Positions 52,045 through 59,364 of a stretch of 59,364 nucleotides of DNA are shown here, piece by piece. The stretch covers positions 1 to 59,364 of the forward strand of contig NZ_BDCA01000027.1 of assembly GCF_001613265.1 (NCBI RefSeq). Direction: 5' to 3'. The position numbers were made by a program, and so were the translations under genes. The stretch is from Nocardia vermiculata NBRC 100427. GTDB lineage: Bacteria > Actinomycetota > Actinomycetes > Mycobacteriales > Mycobacteriaceae. Each line of letters opens with the position of its first letter. Positions within the stretch are counted from its first letter, which is position 1. Below the pieces are notes generated by a model. It did not search any database, was not told the origin of the DNA, and saw only the letters and a program-made list of their open reading frames with translations.

Positions 52045-53025
52045 TCACGTCCGGGTGACGCTCCCGCGTCGGAACGAACGCGCGATCCGATCGATGAACG
52101 CATACGACCGATCGGGATCTTCTGCCGCCGTGGATAATCGGTCCCAGACGGTTTCGCGTGCGCGCACCGCAGGTTTGTGGTCTATGTAGCGGATATCGCC
52201 CTGGCTCTCCACGATCGCTATGTCCAGGTCGCCCGCGGCTCCGGGGGAGGGCACCCGGACCAGCGTGAAGCGGTCCTCCATTCCGGCGCCACGAGTGGTG
52301 GTGGCGAACGGGAGCACCTGCACGGTGATGTTGGGCCGCTCGGACAGGGCGAGGAGATACTCGAGCTGTTCGGCCATCACCGTGCGACCGCCGTATTCGC
52401 GCCGCAGGCACGATTCGGACAAGACGGCATGGAAATGTGGTGCATCGGTGCCGGCGAGGACGTCCTGGCGAGCCAGTCGTGCGCGCACCGAATCGTCGAC
52501 GGTCGTTGTGCGGTCGATTCCGGCAGTGCGGGAGCCCGGCGGCGGCTCGTGCAGGGCCCGAATATAGGACTCGCACTGGATCAGGCCGGGCACGATCTCG
52601 GCCTCGGCCACCCGAAGCAGGCTGGCATGTGCCTCCAGGTCCACCAGTAGCCGTAACTCCTCGAGGTAGGCCCGGCGATGTCCGGTATTCCAGAATCCGC
52701 GTTTGTGGTTGTCGCGGCGCAACGTTTCGAGGCTGTCGAGATACCCGGGATCGGAGAAGCCGAGTGTGACCGCGAGACGCTCGAGGTCTCCGACGGTAAT
52801 CGAGCCCGCACCGCCCAGCAGCATCGCGATACGGCTCTGGCTGGTATCGATGATCCGGGCCGCCTCCGCCTGGCTCACCCCGGCCGCGCTGATCATATGT
52901 TCGATCTCGCGGCCCAGCAGTAGTTTGCGCGCAGTGCGTAGTCGGGCTCCCATGCGGGCCAGCGTATCGGCGTGCGGGGCGTATCGGGAGGCCGCCGAAT
53001 CGAAACACTGCTGAGTGGTGATCAT
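52045..53025 (-). CDS. XRE-family regulator with DUF5753
   Basis: A regulator of up to 326 residues. The HTH lies near 45-85 (AAGVSQAEAARIIDTSQSRIAML); the C-terminal DUF5753 part starts around residue 105 and contains EAEIVPGLIQCESYIRALHEPP, SVRARLARQDVL and QLEYLLALSERPNITVQVLPF. WhiJ-like proteins of this layout repress developmental or accessory genes in partnership with DUF397 proteins. The start is uncertain: ATG 53025 or ATG 52953 (MGARLRTARK), neither with a ribosome site. An operator array lies upstream. It leads an operon with the methyltransferase and DUF397 genes. Confidence 0.88.
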   Translation of the reverse strand: MITTQQCFDSAASRYAPHADTLARMGARLRTARKLLLGREIEHMISAAGVSQAEAARIIDTSQSRIAMLLGGAGSITVGDLERLAVTLGFSDPGYLDSLETLRRDNHKRGFWNTGHRRAYLEELRLLVDLEAHASLLRVAEAEIVPGLIQCESYIRALHEPPPGSRTAGIDRTTTVDDSVRARLARQDVLAGTDAPHFHAVLSESCLRREYGGRTVMAEQLEYLLALSERPNITVQVLPFATTTRGAGMEDRFTLVRVPSPGAAGDLDIAIVESQGDIRYIDHKPAVRARETVWDRLSTAAEDPDRSYAFIDRIARSFRRGSVTRT

Positions 53026-53347
53026 AGTATCGACGAAATCTTTTCCGCCCCAGTCGCTTTCATCGCACGATAAAGCGTGATTATCACGCTAGCGTTTATC
53101 ACGTTCAGGCTATCACGGCTCACCGTCTCGGGGCGTGGTGGCCGGACATCGAGTAGCCACGGCTGCAGCGTATTTGCCGGGGCGTAGGGCGAATATCGGA
53201 GGAATTCAGGGCATCTCACAATCACGGGTGCGTGGCAGCGCCGTCGGCAGGCCGTACGGCGCGGCCGGAACGGCGACGGAATGCGGTGCTGCGACCTCCT
53301 GGATCGGGGTGCTCAACGCGCCGATCGTGACGGGAGACAGTGAGTCG
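53026..53347. other. intergenic region with operator array
   Basis: The 322 bases upstream of the XRE gene. The part near the gene (53067-53117) holds the palindrome and repeats listed separately. I see no gene or structure in the remainder (53120-53347), which ends at the stop of the synthetase gene. Confidence 0.5.
53075..53117. promoter_or_regulatory. operator array of the XRE-DUF5753 gene
   Basis: GCGTGATTATCACGC (53075-53089) is a perfect palindrome around one central base. Its half-site TTATCACG (53081-53088) recurs at 53096-53103 and, as CTATCACG, at 53110-53117, with spacings of 15 and 14 bases. On the minus strand the palindrome contains TGATAAT, a possible -10 box. Confidence 0.6.
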
Positions 53348-55435
53348 TCACAGTCCGGTGGCCGGCTGCGACAGGGCGGTCAGCTCGCCGGAATCACCGG
53401 TCAGTAACCGTTTGAGCACCTTGCCCGTCTCGCCACGAGGCAGCGACGGCAAAAAGGTGACATCGCGCGGCACCGAGAACCGGCTGAGCCGATGACGGAT
53501 ATAGGTGCGGATCATGTCCGGGTCCAGACCCGAGCCCTCGCGTTTGACGATGAACGCAGCGAGGCGCTGCCCGAACTCCCGATCGGGGACCCCGACCACG
53601 GCCACGTCGGTGATCTGCGGCAGATGTGCCAATGCCTCCTCGACCGGTCGGGGAAAAACGTTCTCACCACCGGAGATGATCATCTCGTCGTCGCGGCCCG
53701 CGATGAACAGGCGCCCGCTCGCATCCAGGAACCCGAGATCTCCGGTGTCGAGCATCCCTGCGGCTTCTCGCGGCGGAGGGGCGTTGACGTAGCCGTCGAA
53801 CAGCATGTGATTGGCCACGTAGATGCGTCCGGTGGCGCCGCGCGGCACCGGGGTGTGGTCCGGTCCCAGTACCGCGATCCTGGTGCCGAGCGGTGGCCGT
53901 CCTGCGGTCGCCGGCGCGGTACGCAGGTCCTCGGGAGTTGCGATCGTGGCCCAGGAGACTTCTGTGGAGCCGTAGACGTTGTAGAGCACATCCCCGTAGC
54001 GATCGGCGAAGCGCAGCACCGTGGCGGCGGCCAAGGGGGCGCCACAGCTCGCAGCGATACGCATGCTGGAGGTGTCGTGGCGAGCGCGCACCGAGGTCGG
54101 CAGATCGAGAATCCGCTGCACCATGGTCGGCACCAGAATCACCGTGCCGACGCGGTGCTCGGCGATTCGACGCAGCGTATCCCCGGCCTCGAACTGTGCC
54201 GGTAGCACCACGGTGGCGCGCAGCGCGGTGCTCAACTGCAGTGCCGCCAGGCCCCAGGTGTGAAACAGCGGCGCGGGGATCAGCATGGTGTCGTCCATCC
54301 GCAACGGGATCCGTGAGAGCAGGGCGGCGACGGTGGCGAACCCCTTCGGATGCGGCCGCCGCGCACCCTTGGGAGTGCCGCTCGTCCCCGAGGTCAGCAC
54401 GACCAGGCGTCCCGGCCGGGCCGGTCTCCGGAACCCCGGGGTACCCCGGGCGATCAGATCCTCGATTCCGTCTCGATCCGGGCCACCGCCGTCGGTGGAG
54501 ATCCGGACGACGGCCGAGGACAGGTAGTGGATCAGCGATTCCAGATCGTCGTCGACGAATACGTGCGTGAGCCGATGCCGCTGCACGATCTCCTCGATCC
54601 GGCGCGCCGACAGGCCGGCGTTGAGCAGGATGACGTCGACACCCAGCTTGCCCGCCGCCACCATCGTTTCCACCATGCCGCAGTGGTTTCGGGCGAGCAG
54701 TCCGACCGCGTCGCCGCTGCGTAGACCCAGTTCCGCCATCGCGGCGGCCAGCGCGCTGCTGCGCCGGTCGATCTCGGCGAAGGTGCGGGCGCCGCGATCG
54801 TCGACGACCGCGACGCGATCGGGAGAGTGCGCGGCGGCGGCCGCGTAGCCGCCGGCCAGATTGAAGCCCCATCTGTTCAGGCCGCGCAGCTGTCCGATAC
54901 TGCGATCCGGGCGTGCCGTGCGCACGATCCCGGTCCGCAGCATGTGGCGGGCCACATCCGCGTGTCGTCGCAGCGGTGCGCCCTCGCCGTTGGCCACCAC
55001 CGAAGTCGGCGCGGCCGTGGTCAATTCACGGAGCCGGCTCAGGCCCGCGTCGACCCACGCGCGCGCGGCGCCGGTCGACGCGGTGTCCACCACCGAATGC
55101 AGGCTGCTGTCGGCGAAACAGGTGACCGCGACCCGGATGCCTCCCTCGGCGTCGTGCAGGCGCACGGCGGCGAAGCTGCCTGTCACCGGGCAGGACAGAT
55201 CGGCGTCGTGCCCCGGCCGCACGACGCGCATGGTGAGCGATATGGAGCGGACCTCCGTGCCGGCCGTACCGATGCGCAGTCGCCACACGGGCGTGCCGGC
55301 GATGGTTTCGACCCGTTCGCAGGCGCCGATTCCGGTGAAAATGCGCGGATACAGCTGCGGGTCGACCAGCAGCTCCCAGACGGCGCTGCGGCCGACGGGC
55401 AGTTCGACGGCGGTGTCGAAAACCTGGATAGTCAC
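53348..55435 (-). CDS. SRPBCC domain-acyl-CoA synthetase fusion
   Basis: A 695-residue protein. Residues 1-145 form a SRPBCC/START-like ligand-binding domain (VFDTAVELPVGRSAVWELLV, later ARAWVDAGLSRLREL). From about 190 to the end is an adenylate-forming synthetase: LTSGTSGTPKGARR near 344, PLFHTWGLAALQLS, YNVYGSTEVSWA, MLDTGDLGFLD, SGGENVFPRPVEEAL and the catalytic Lys in RGETGKVLKR. It should activate a fatty or aromatic acid to its CoA thioester. The GTG at 55435 is my choice because the frame before it has no recognisable content. The fusion is unusual. Confidence 0.82.
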   Translation of the reverse strand: MTIQVFDTAVELPVGRSAVWELLVDPQLYPRIFTGIGACERVETIAGTPVWRLRIGTAGTEVRSISLTMRVVRPGHDADLSCPVTGSFAAVRLHDAEGGIRVAVTCFADSSLHSVVDTASTGAARAWVDAGLSRLRELTTAAPTSVVANGEGAPLRRHADVARHMLRTGIVRTARPDRSIGQLRGLNRWGFNLAGGYAAAAAHSPDRVAVVDDRGARTFAEIDRRSSALAAAMAELGLRSGDAVGLLARNHCGMVETMVAAGKLGVDVILLNAGLSARRIEEIVQRHRLTHVFVDDDLESLIHYLSSAVVRISTDGGGPDRDGIEDLIARGTPGFRRPARPGRLVVLTSGTSGTPKGARRPHPKGFATVAALLSRIPLRMDDTMLIPAPLFHTWGLAALQLSTALRATVVLPAQFEAGDTLRRIAEHRVGTVILVPTMVQRILDLPTSVRARHDTSSMRIAASCGAPLAAATVLRFADRYGDVLYNVYGSTEVSWATIATPEDLRTAPATAGRPPLGTRIAVLGPDHTPVPRGATGRIYVANHMLFDGYVNAPPPREAAGMLDTGDLGFLDASGRLFIAGRDDEMIISGGENVFPRPVEEALAHLPQITDVAVVGVPDREFGQRLAAFIVKREGSGLDPDMIRTYIRHRLSRFSVPRDVTFLPSLPRGETGKVLKRLLTGDSGELTALSQPATGL

Positions 55436-55864
55436 CTTCGTACACTTCTCGCGGGCCGGTTGTTCGAGCGCACCGGCGGGTACTCCTTTGTAACCGGGAT
55501 CGATACGCGCAGAAGGTGTTTTGTGACAAGTCTCGAAGCGGTGGACTGTGGTGCCGTGCCGGACGGCCGGTGACGAGGCGATGTCACCACCCCGGCCATC
55601 GGCGATGATGCGCGCGGCGCACCGGCGGACGATCACCCTTGGCGTGGCCTCAGGCGCAGCCGACGGACCGGAACCTGTCCTCCGGGGCACCGAGAAAGTC
55701 CGCGGTCGTGATCCGGACGGCGGGAGTGATCACGGCGGTGCGTACTTCGACCGATAGCCTGCGGTTCGGCAGGCTCGTGGGTGCCGTAGCGATCTTGGTG
55801 CTGCAAAATTCGGGCTGCAATTCCCGGCGTTGTGTGGTGTCGTCGACCGTCGACCGTCGGCAGC

Positions 55865-56262
55865 CGGGGTCGGGACAGCTTGTCGTGCACGACGCCGATT
55901 GCCTTGATGGATCGGCCGTCGTTGGCGACGGTGCGGATAACGCAATTCCATGTGAACCGTCCCGGAACCTGTGACCAGCAGTTCTTCGTGTAGATGCCGA
56001 CGCAATTCGATGCGATCCGAGATGTATCAGTTCGGTGACGTCACTCCGTGAGCGGATACTCACGGAGTGCCATCGAGCATCGCGCCGAAGGCCGGATCGA
56101 CATCGATCACGCGGCGCTCGGCATCGCCGATACCGAGGGCGATCGCCGCATTGTCGAATACGGTGGGGAATCGTGCCGCGGCGGCATTGCAGGCTTCGCC
56201 ATCGCTCCGAGCAACATTTCCGATGTGTGCTCGGATAGCCGGCAATTCCTCGGTATATCCGC
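55865..56262 (-). pseudogene. decayed PAS/PAC-domain sensor gene
   Basis: Read on the minus strand, three frames each carry part of a PAS domain in the correct order. First: ARFPTVFDNAAIALGIGD and RVIDVDPAFGAMLDGTP, ending in a stop at about 56046. Second: DVTELIHLG and, in another frame, RRHLHEELLVTG. Third: VIRTVANDGRSIKAIGVVHD, a typical PAC end. At least two frameshifts and stop codons separate them. In-frame stops also lie upstream. The parent was probably a PAS-containing signalling protein, such as a diguanylate cyclase; no GGDEF remnant is visible. Confidence 0.55.
56042..56069. repeat. perfect 11-bp inverted repeat
   Basis: CACTCCGTGAG (56042-56052) and CTCACGGAGTG (56059-56069) pair fully around the loop CGGATA, at the point where the first PAS fragment hits a stop. 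It may be a terminator or the scar of an inserted element. Confidence 0.5.
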
Positions 56263-56438
56263 GGTGGCGTTACCGCGGCGATCACATGAGCTCCCGGAAA
56301 CCGGCTGGTGGCGCCGGTAGCGTGGCGAGGCACGAACAGTCTCCGGAGCACGTCGGCCAGGCGCTGTGTCGCGCGTGTGTATCGACATCGGAGCGAGCGC
56401 GTTGTCGTGTACTTGCCGTGCCGGAGAACTGCTTGCAG

Positions 56439-56495
56439 CACCGAGCGGGCCCGCACTACCACGGCTGTCACGTGATACTGCGGGCCCGCTCGGTG
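56439..56495 (-). terminator. 17-bp perfect hairpin downstream of lsr2
   Basis: CACCGAGCGGGCCCGCA (56439-56455) pairs without mismatch with 56479-56495 around a 23-base loop, starting 36 bases after the lsr2 stop on the minus strand. It is the longest perfect stem I found in the window and the probable lsr2 terminator or 3' stability element. Confidence 0.7.
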
Positions 56496-56530
56496 GGAGT
56501 GGTACGCCGGTCGAAAGAAGCCGGCCCTTG

Positions 56531-56866
56531 CTACTTGCTGGCTTTGTGATAGGCCGCGACAACTTCCGAGGAAATGCGGCCCCGCGCGGAGACGTTATAG
56601 CCGTGTTTCTTGGCCCATTCCCGGATCGCCACGGTCTGCTCGCGGTCGGCTGCGGACTTCGCGCGGGTGCTGCCGCCCACCTTCAAACGGCCGACCTTGC
56701 GTGCCTTTTCCGTCCACGGTTCGAGGGCTCCGCGTAGCTTCCCGGCATTCAATGTCGACAGGTCGATTTCATACGCCACACCGTCGACAGAGAACTGTAC
56801 GGTCTCGTCCGCTTTGGACTTACCGTCGTAATCATCGATGAGGGTGACGGTGACTTTCTTGGCCAT
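56531..56866 (-). CDS. lsr2: nucleoid-associated protein Lsr2
   Basis: A 111-residue xenogeneic silencer. It begins MAKKVTVTLIDDYDGKSKAD; the N-terminal dimerisation domain includes VQFSVDGVAYEIDLS and LRGALEPW. The C-terminal DNA-binding domain has REWAKKHGYNVSARGRISSE, with the AT-hook-like RGR that enters the minor groove of A+T-rich DNA. The ATG at 56866 follows AAAGGG. Its location beside accessory genes and away from the usual lysS-clpC locus suggests it may be an additional copy. Confidence 0.93.
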   Translation of the reverse strand: MAKKVTVTLIDDYDGKSKADETVQFSVDGVAYEIDLSTLNAGKLRGALEPWTEKARKVGRLKVGGSTRAKSAADREQTVAIREWAKKHGYNVSARGRISSEVVAAYHKASK

Positions 56867-56906
56867 GATCGAGCCCTTTCGCACTGACACGGAGCAACTG
56901 GGATTC

Positions 56907-56912
56907 TGTATA
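56907..56912 (-). promoter_or_regulatory. -10 candidate of lsr2
   Basis: On the minus strand TATACA lies about 40 bases before the lsr2 ATG, directly behind the repeated sequence GGTACGGTACGG. Confidence 0.4.
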
Positions 56913-57129
56913 CCGTACCGTACCGGGGGCACCTTGGTGAATCCGGTGCTATTCGGGCGTTTCAGAGGTGGGATTGTTCCCGGAATGTCGAAAAGAATCG
57001 CCGAACATGCAAATAGCGATCCGAAGCAATGCGTTATCGCCAATCTCGCGGACTTCGGACACTACTCGCCGGTCGGGTTCACGGCATCCGGAAACTGTGC
57101 GGTCCCGGAAGGGTGTCCCGTCTCGGGAT

Positions 57130-57151
57130 TGCATACATAGCGATGTATGCA
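57130..57151. promoter_or_regulatory. metal-type operator upstream of the CDF exporter
   Basis: TGCATACAT (57130-57138) and ATGTATGCA (57143-57151) form a perfect 9-bp inverted repeat around AGCG, about 33 bases before the ATG. An A+T-rich dyad of this size is typical of ArsR/SmtB-type metal sensors. Confidence 0.65.
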
Positions 57152-57183
57152 TAGTCTGGCGAGGACAGAGAGGAGCTTCTCGC

Positions 57184-58179
57184 ATGGGTGCCGGACATTC
57201 ACACGGCTCGGGGCAGGTGCATACACATGCCCACGCGACACCGAACAGCGACCGGCGCTGGCTCGCCGGTGCGCTGGCCGTCATCGTCTGCTTCCTGCTC
57301 GGTGAGGCGGTGGCCGGCGTCCTCGCCGGCTCACTGGCGTTGCTGTCGGATGCCGCGCACATGCTGACCGACGCCGCCTCGATAGCTTTGGCGCTGTGGG
57401 CCATTCGTCTGGCCGCGCGCCCTGCCGCCGGACGTATGACATTCGGCTGGAAGCGCGTCGAGATTCTCTCGGCGCAGGCCAACGGCTTGACGCTGCTGGT
57501 GTTGTCGGCGTGGTTGTCATACGAGGCGATTCGGCGCCTGATCGATCCGCCGGCGGTGTCGGGCGGCCTGGTGCTCGCCACCGCTCTGGTGGGCGTGGTG
57601 GTGAACCTCGTTGCCACCTGGATGATCTCGCGGGCGAACCGGAGCAGTCTCAATGTCGAGGGCGCATTCCAGCACATTCTCACCGATCTGTACGCATTCC
57701 TCGCCACGGCGGTCGCCGGTGTGGTCGTCATGTTCACCGGTTTCGAACGTGCCGACGCCATTGCGACGCTGGTCGTGGTTGCGCTGATGGTGAAGGCCGG
57801 GGTCGGCCTGGTGCGGGCGGCGAGCCGCATCTTCTTGGAGGCGGCGCCGGCCGATATCGACCCCGATGTGGTGGGGGCCGGAATGGTTGCGCGCGATGGC
57901 GTGGTCGAGGTGCACGACCTGCACATCTGGGAGATCACTTCCGGATCGCCGGCGCTGTCGGCGCATGTGCTGGCCGAGCCCGGCCGTGACTGTCACGCAG
58001 TGCGCCAGGATCTGGCGCACTGGTTGTCGGAATCCCATCACATCGAACATGCCACCCTGCAGCTCGATCATGCACAGCCCGAACTGATCGAACTGGGAAG
58101 TGTGGTCGGTGCCGGGCATTGCGAGCAGTCACACGGCCCCGCGCACCGACCGCACGGTGTGGCCGGCGCGCGAGGGTGA
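57184..58179 (+). CDS. cation diffusion facilitator (zinc/cobalt/cadmium exporter, CzcD-type)
   Basis: A 331-residue antiporter that exports divalent metal ions. The N-terminus is His-rich (HSHGSGQVHTHAHA). Six membrane segments follow; the metal-site motifs are SLALLSDAAHMLTDA in segment 2 (HxxxD) and HILTDLYAFLATAV in segment 5 (HxxxD). The C-terminal cytoplasmic domain (about 215-300) has VHDLHIWEITSG and HHIEHATLQLD. The tail has further His residues. A perfect dyad upstream should bind a metal sensor; no sensor gene is adjacent. It is convergent with lexA. Confidence 0.93.
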   Translation: MGAGHSHGSGQVHTHAHATPNSDRRWLAGALAVIVCFLLGEAVAGVLAGSLALLSDAAHMLTDAASIALALWAIRLAARPAAGRMTFGWKRVEILSAQANGLTLLVLSAWLSYEAIRRLIDPPAVSGGLVLATALVGVVVNLVATWMISRANRSSLNVEGAFQHILTDLYAFLATAVAGVVVMFTGFERADAIATLVVVALMVKAGVGLVRAASRIFLEAAPADIDPDVVGAGMVARDGVVEVHDLHIWEITSGSPALSAHVLAEPGRDCHAVRQDLAHWLSESHHIEHATLQLDHAQPELIELGSVVGAGHCEQSHGPAHRPHGVAGARG

Positions 58180-58194
58180 GGCAGCTGAGGTCGC

Positions 58195-58965
58195 TCAGAC
58201 CTTACGAATCACGGTGACGACCTTGCCCAGGATCTGCGCGTCGTTACCGTCGATCGGGTCGAACAGCGGGTTGTGCGGGATCAGCCACACCTGGTCGCCG
58301 GTCCGCTTGAAGGTTTTGACGGTGGCTTCGCCGTCGATCATCGCGGCGACGATATCGCCGTTCTCCGCAACGTTCTGCTGGCGCACCACGACCCAGTCAC
58401 CGTTGCAGATCGCCGCATCGACCATCGATTCGCCGACGACCTTCAGCAAGAACAGGGAACCCTCGCCGACCAGTTCGCGCGGCAGCGGGAAGACGTCCTC
58501 CACCGCCTGCTCGGCGAGGATGGGACCACCGGCCGCGATCCGGCCCAGTACCGGAACGTAGGTGGGCTCGGGAGTCGATTCGGACCCCTCGGTGGCCACT
58601 GCGCGCAGTGTGGGGGCCGCGCCGGTGGCACGTACGGCCGTCTCGTCCAGGCCGCGGACATCCACGGCCCGAGGGCGGTTGGGGTCGCGGCGCAGGTAGC
58701 CCTTGCGTTCGAGAGCGCGCAACTGGTGGGCTACCGACGAGGTGGAGGTGAGTCCGACGGCATCGCCGATTTCCCGGATGCTCGGCGGATAGCCGCGGTC
58801 GGTGACCGAGGCGCGGATGACCTCGAGAACTCTGCGTTGCCTGACCGTGAGTTCCGCTCCGGTACCGGAATTCTCGGCACCGCCTGCGGGCACAGTCGCC
58901 GCACCGGCCGCGGGCGTGCCGCTCGCGGCCGTCTTCTCGTGTCCGACCACCGTACGTTCGCTCAC
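58195..58965 (-). CDS. lexA: SOS-response repressor LexA
   Basis: A 256-residue repressor. An N-terminal extension of about 35 residues is followed by the winged HTH (LTVRQRRVLEVIRASVTD, GYPPSIREIGDAVGL, TSSVAHQLRALERKGYL). The self-cleavage site is the Ala-Gly bond in GRIAAGGPIL, the catalytic Ser lies in GESMVDA and the Lys in ATVKTF. RecA filaments trigger cleavage. The GTG at 58965 follows GGAGG. A SOS box about 90 bases upstream makes it autoregulated. Confidence 0.97.
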   Translation of the reverse strand: MSERTVVGHEKTAASGTPAAGAATVPAGGAENSGTGAELTVRQRRVLEVIRASVTDRGYPPSIREIGDAVGLTSTSSVAHQLRALERKGYLRRDPNRPRAVDVRGLDETAVRATGAAPTLRAVATEGSESTPEPTYVPVLGRIAAGGPILAEQAVEDVFPLPRELVGEGSLFLLKVVGESMVDAAICNGDWVVVRQQNVAENGDIVAAMIDGEATVKTFKRTGDQVWLIPHNPLFDPIDGNDAQILGKVVTVIRKV

Positions 58966-59055
58966 GCTCGCCGTCCTCCGTTCGTGGATGTTTGTTGCGT
59001 CCTGCCGGCGCCGCCGGACCGCGTGCTTCGAATGTAGTCCGTGTCCGGTCAGGTT

Positions 59056-59071
59056 TCAAACATCTGTTCGA
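59056..59071 (-). promoter_or_regulatory. SOS box of lexA
   Basis: TCAAACATCTGTTCGA matches TCGAAC-N4-GTTCGA at all but one position. It lies about 90 bases upstream of the lexA start. Confidence 0.85.
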
Positions 59072-59119
59072 CCTATGTCGGCGCGGCGGGTGACTTCGTC
59101 GCCTCGGCGTGATACTAAT

Positions 59120-59135
59120 TCGAACATCAGTTCCT
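59120..59135 (+). promoter_or_regulatory. SOS box of the rightward gene
   Basis: TCGAACATCAGTTCCT matches 10 of the 12 conserved bases of the SOS consensus and lies about 75 bases before the ATG at 59210. Confidence 0.7.
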
Positions 59136-59209
59136 CGAACACATGATCGAATACGTGCCGGTGCTCGCAGCCCGAGATCCGTCCGCCCGTCATTCATGGA
59201 GGTCGTCAG

Positions 59210-59364
59210 ATGCGTACCGCGGTCGATGAATTCAGCTCCATCGGTAGCCGATCCGGTGGCAGCGCAACGCTTTCCGGTGCGGCCACGCGGCCCCGCCGTC
59301 CCCGCCCCGGTGTTCGCCGCCCCGGTGCTGTGGCTTCTCGTCGCCCCGGCGGCCCGCATCGGCC
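59210..59364 (+). CDS. SOS-regulated gene at the ChiZ (Rv2719c) position, 3' end outside window
   Basis: Only the first 51 codons are visible, an Arg/Pro/Ser-rich start beginning MRTAVDEFSSIGSRSG. The ATG follows GGAGG by seven bases, and a SOS box lies upstream. In mycobacteria the gene divergent from lexA is Rv2719c/chiZ, a LysM-containing, DNA-damage-induced division inhibitor. The visible part shows no membrane segment or LysM domain, which would come later. Assignment is by position and regulation only. Confidence 0.6.
   Translation, partial: MRTAVDEFSSIGSRSGGSATLSGAATRPRRPRPGVRRPGAVASRRPGGPHR

Larger units (their letters stand above)
55436..56530. other. 1.1-kb region without an intact gene
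   Basis: Between the synthetase and lsr2. It holds a decayed PAS-domain gene on the minus strand (55865-56262), an 11-bp perfect hairpin inside it (56042-56069) and the 17-bp hairpin after lsr2 (56439-56495). The open frames in 55436-55860 and 56270-56430 have no recognisable product. Confidence 0.55.
56867..57183. other. divergent promoter region lsr2/CDF exporter
   Basis: The 317 bases between the two starts, less G+C-rich than the flanks. The left part carries a TATACA -10 candidate for lsr2, with a TACCG tandem repeat beside it; the right part carries a perfect metal-type operator. I see no gene in it. Confidence 0.5.

Noticed and set aside
1..59364. tRNA or rRNA genes, CRISPR arrays, insertion sequences, prophage
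   Set aside because: I looked for these on both strands by eye and saw no supporting sequence; a dedicated search could still find a tRNA in an intergenic gap.

Overview
The window reads as chromosomal DNA of a high-G+C, mycolate-type actinobacterium, most likely Nocardia or a close Nocardiaceae relative. Evidence: strong G/C third-position bias, many GTG starts, many genes whose start lies 6-8 nt after a TANNNT -10 box (leaderless transcripts), an Lsr2 nucleoid protein, a RecA-NDp/PafBC-type recA promoter, and a gene order from dapA to lexA matching the Rv2753c-Rv2719c block of Mycobacterium tuberculosis in reverse orientation. The recA here has no intein. No rRNA, tRNA, CRISPR array, insertion sequence or intact prophage was seen.

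Region 1 (1-16.6 kb) is accessory: a PucR-type regulator next to an esterase cut by the window edge; an overlapping CPBP protease / histidine kinase / LuxR response regulator operon; a secreted lipase; two paralogous DUF1707 membrane proteins; a divergent pair of MarR-like regulators; an atypical cytochrome P450 and a DapB-like oxidoreductase; a flavodoxin-like protein; and a response regulator / histidine kinase / degenerate kinase operon.

Region 2 (16.6-48.0 kb) is the conserved core: a ribbon-helix-helix protein, dapA-rnj, a TIGR03085 protein behind a duplicated promoter segment, ftsK, an NTF2-like protein, a YciI-like protein, an ArgA-type acetyltransferase, pgsA-cinA, clgR, the Psp envelope-stress genes (pspA, pspM, a small membrane gene), a glycosyltransferase, a DUF3046 gene, recA-recX, gluABCD (opposite strand), miaB, an Rv2732c-like membrane gene, a DUF349 gene, an Rv2728c-like gene, miaA-dapF, hflX, an acyltransferase and a fadE20-like acyl-CoA dehydrogenase. 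The themes are DNA repair, envelope stress, tRNA modification and lysine/meso-DAP synthesis. recX is much longer than usual and carries three copies of its terminal helical module.

Region 3 (48.0-58.2 kb) is again accessory: a udgX repair glycosylase in an operon with a DJ-1/PfpI protein, a small protein and a proline-rich protein; a Ddn-like protein; the actinobacterial triad XRE-DUF5753 / SAM methyltransferase / DUF397 behind an operator array; a SRPBCC-acyl-CoA synthetase fusion; a decayed PAS-domain gene; lsr2 with a long terminator hairpin; and a CDF metal exporter behind a metal-type operator. Region 4 (58.2 kb to the end) returns to the core: lexA and the start of a divergent SOS gene (ChiZ/Rv2719c position), each with its own SOS box.
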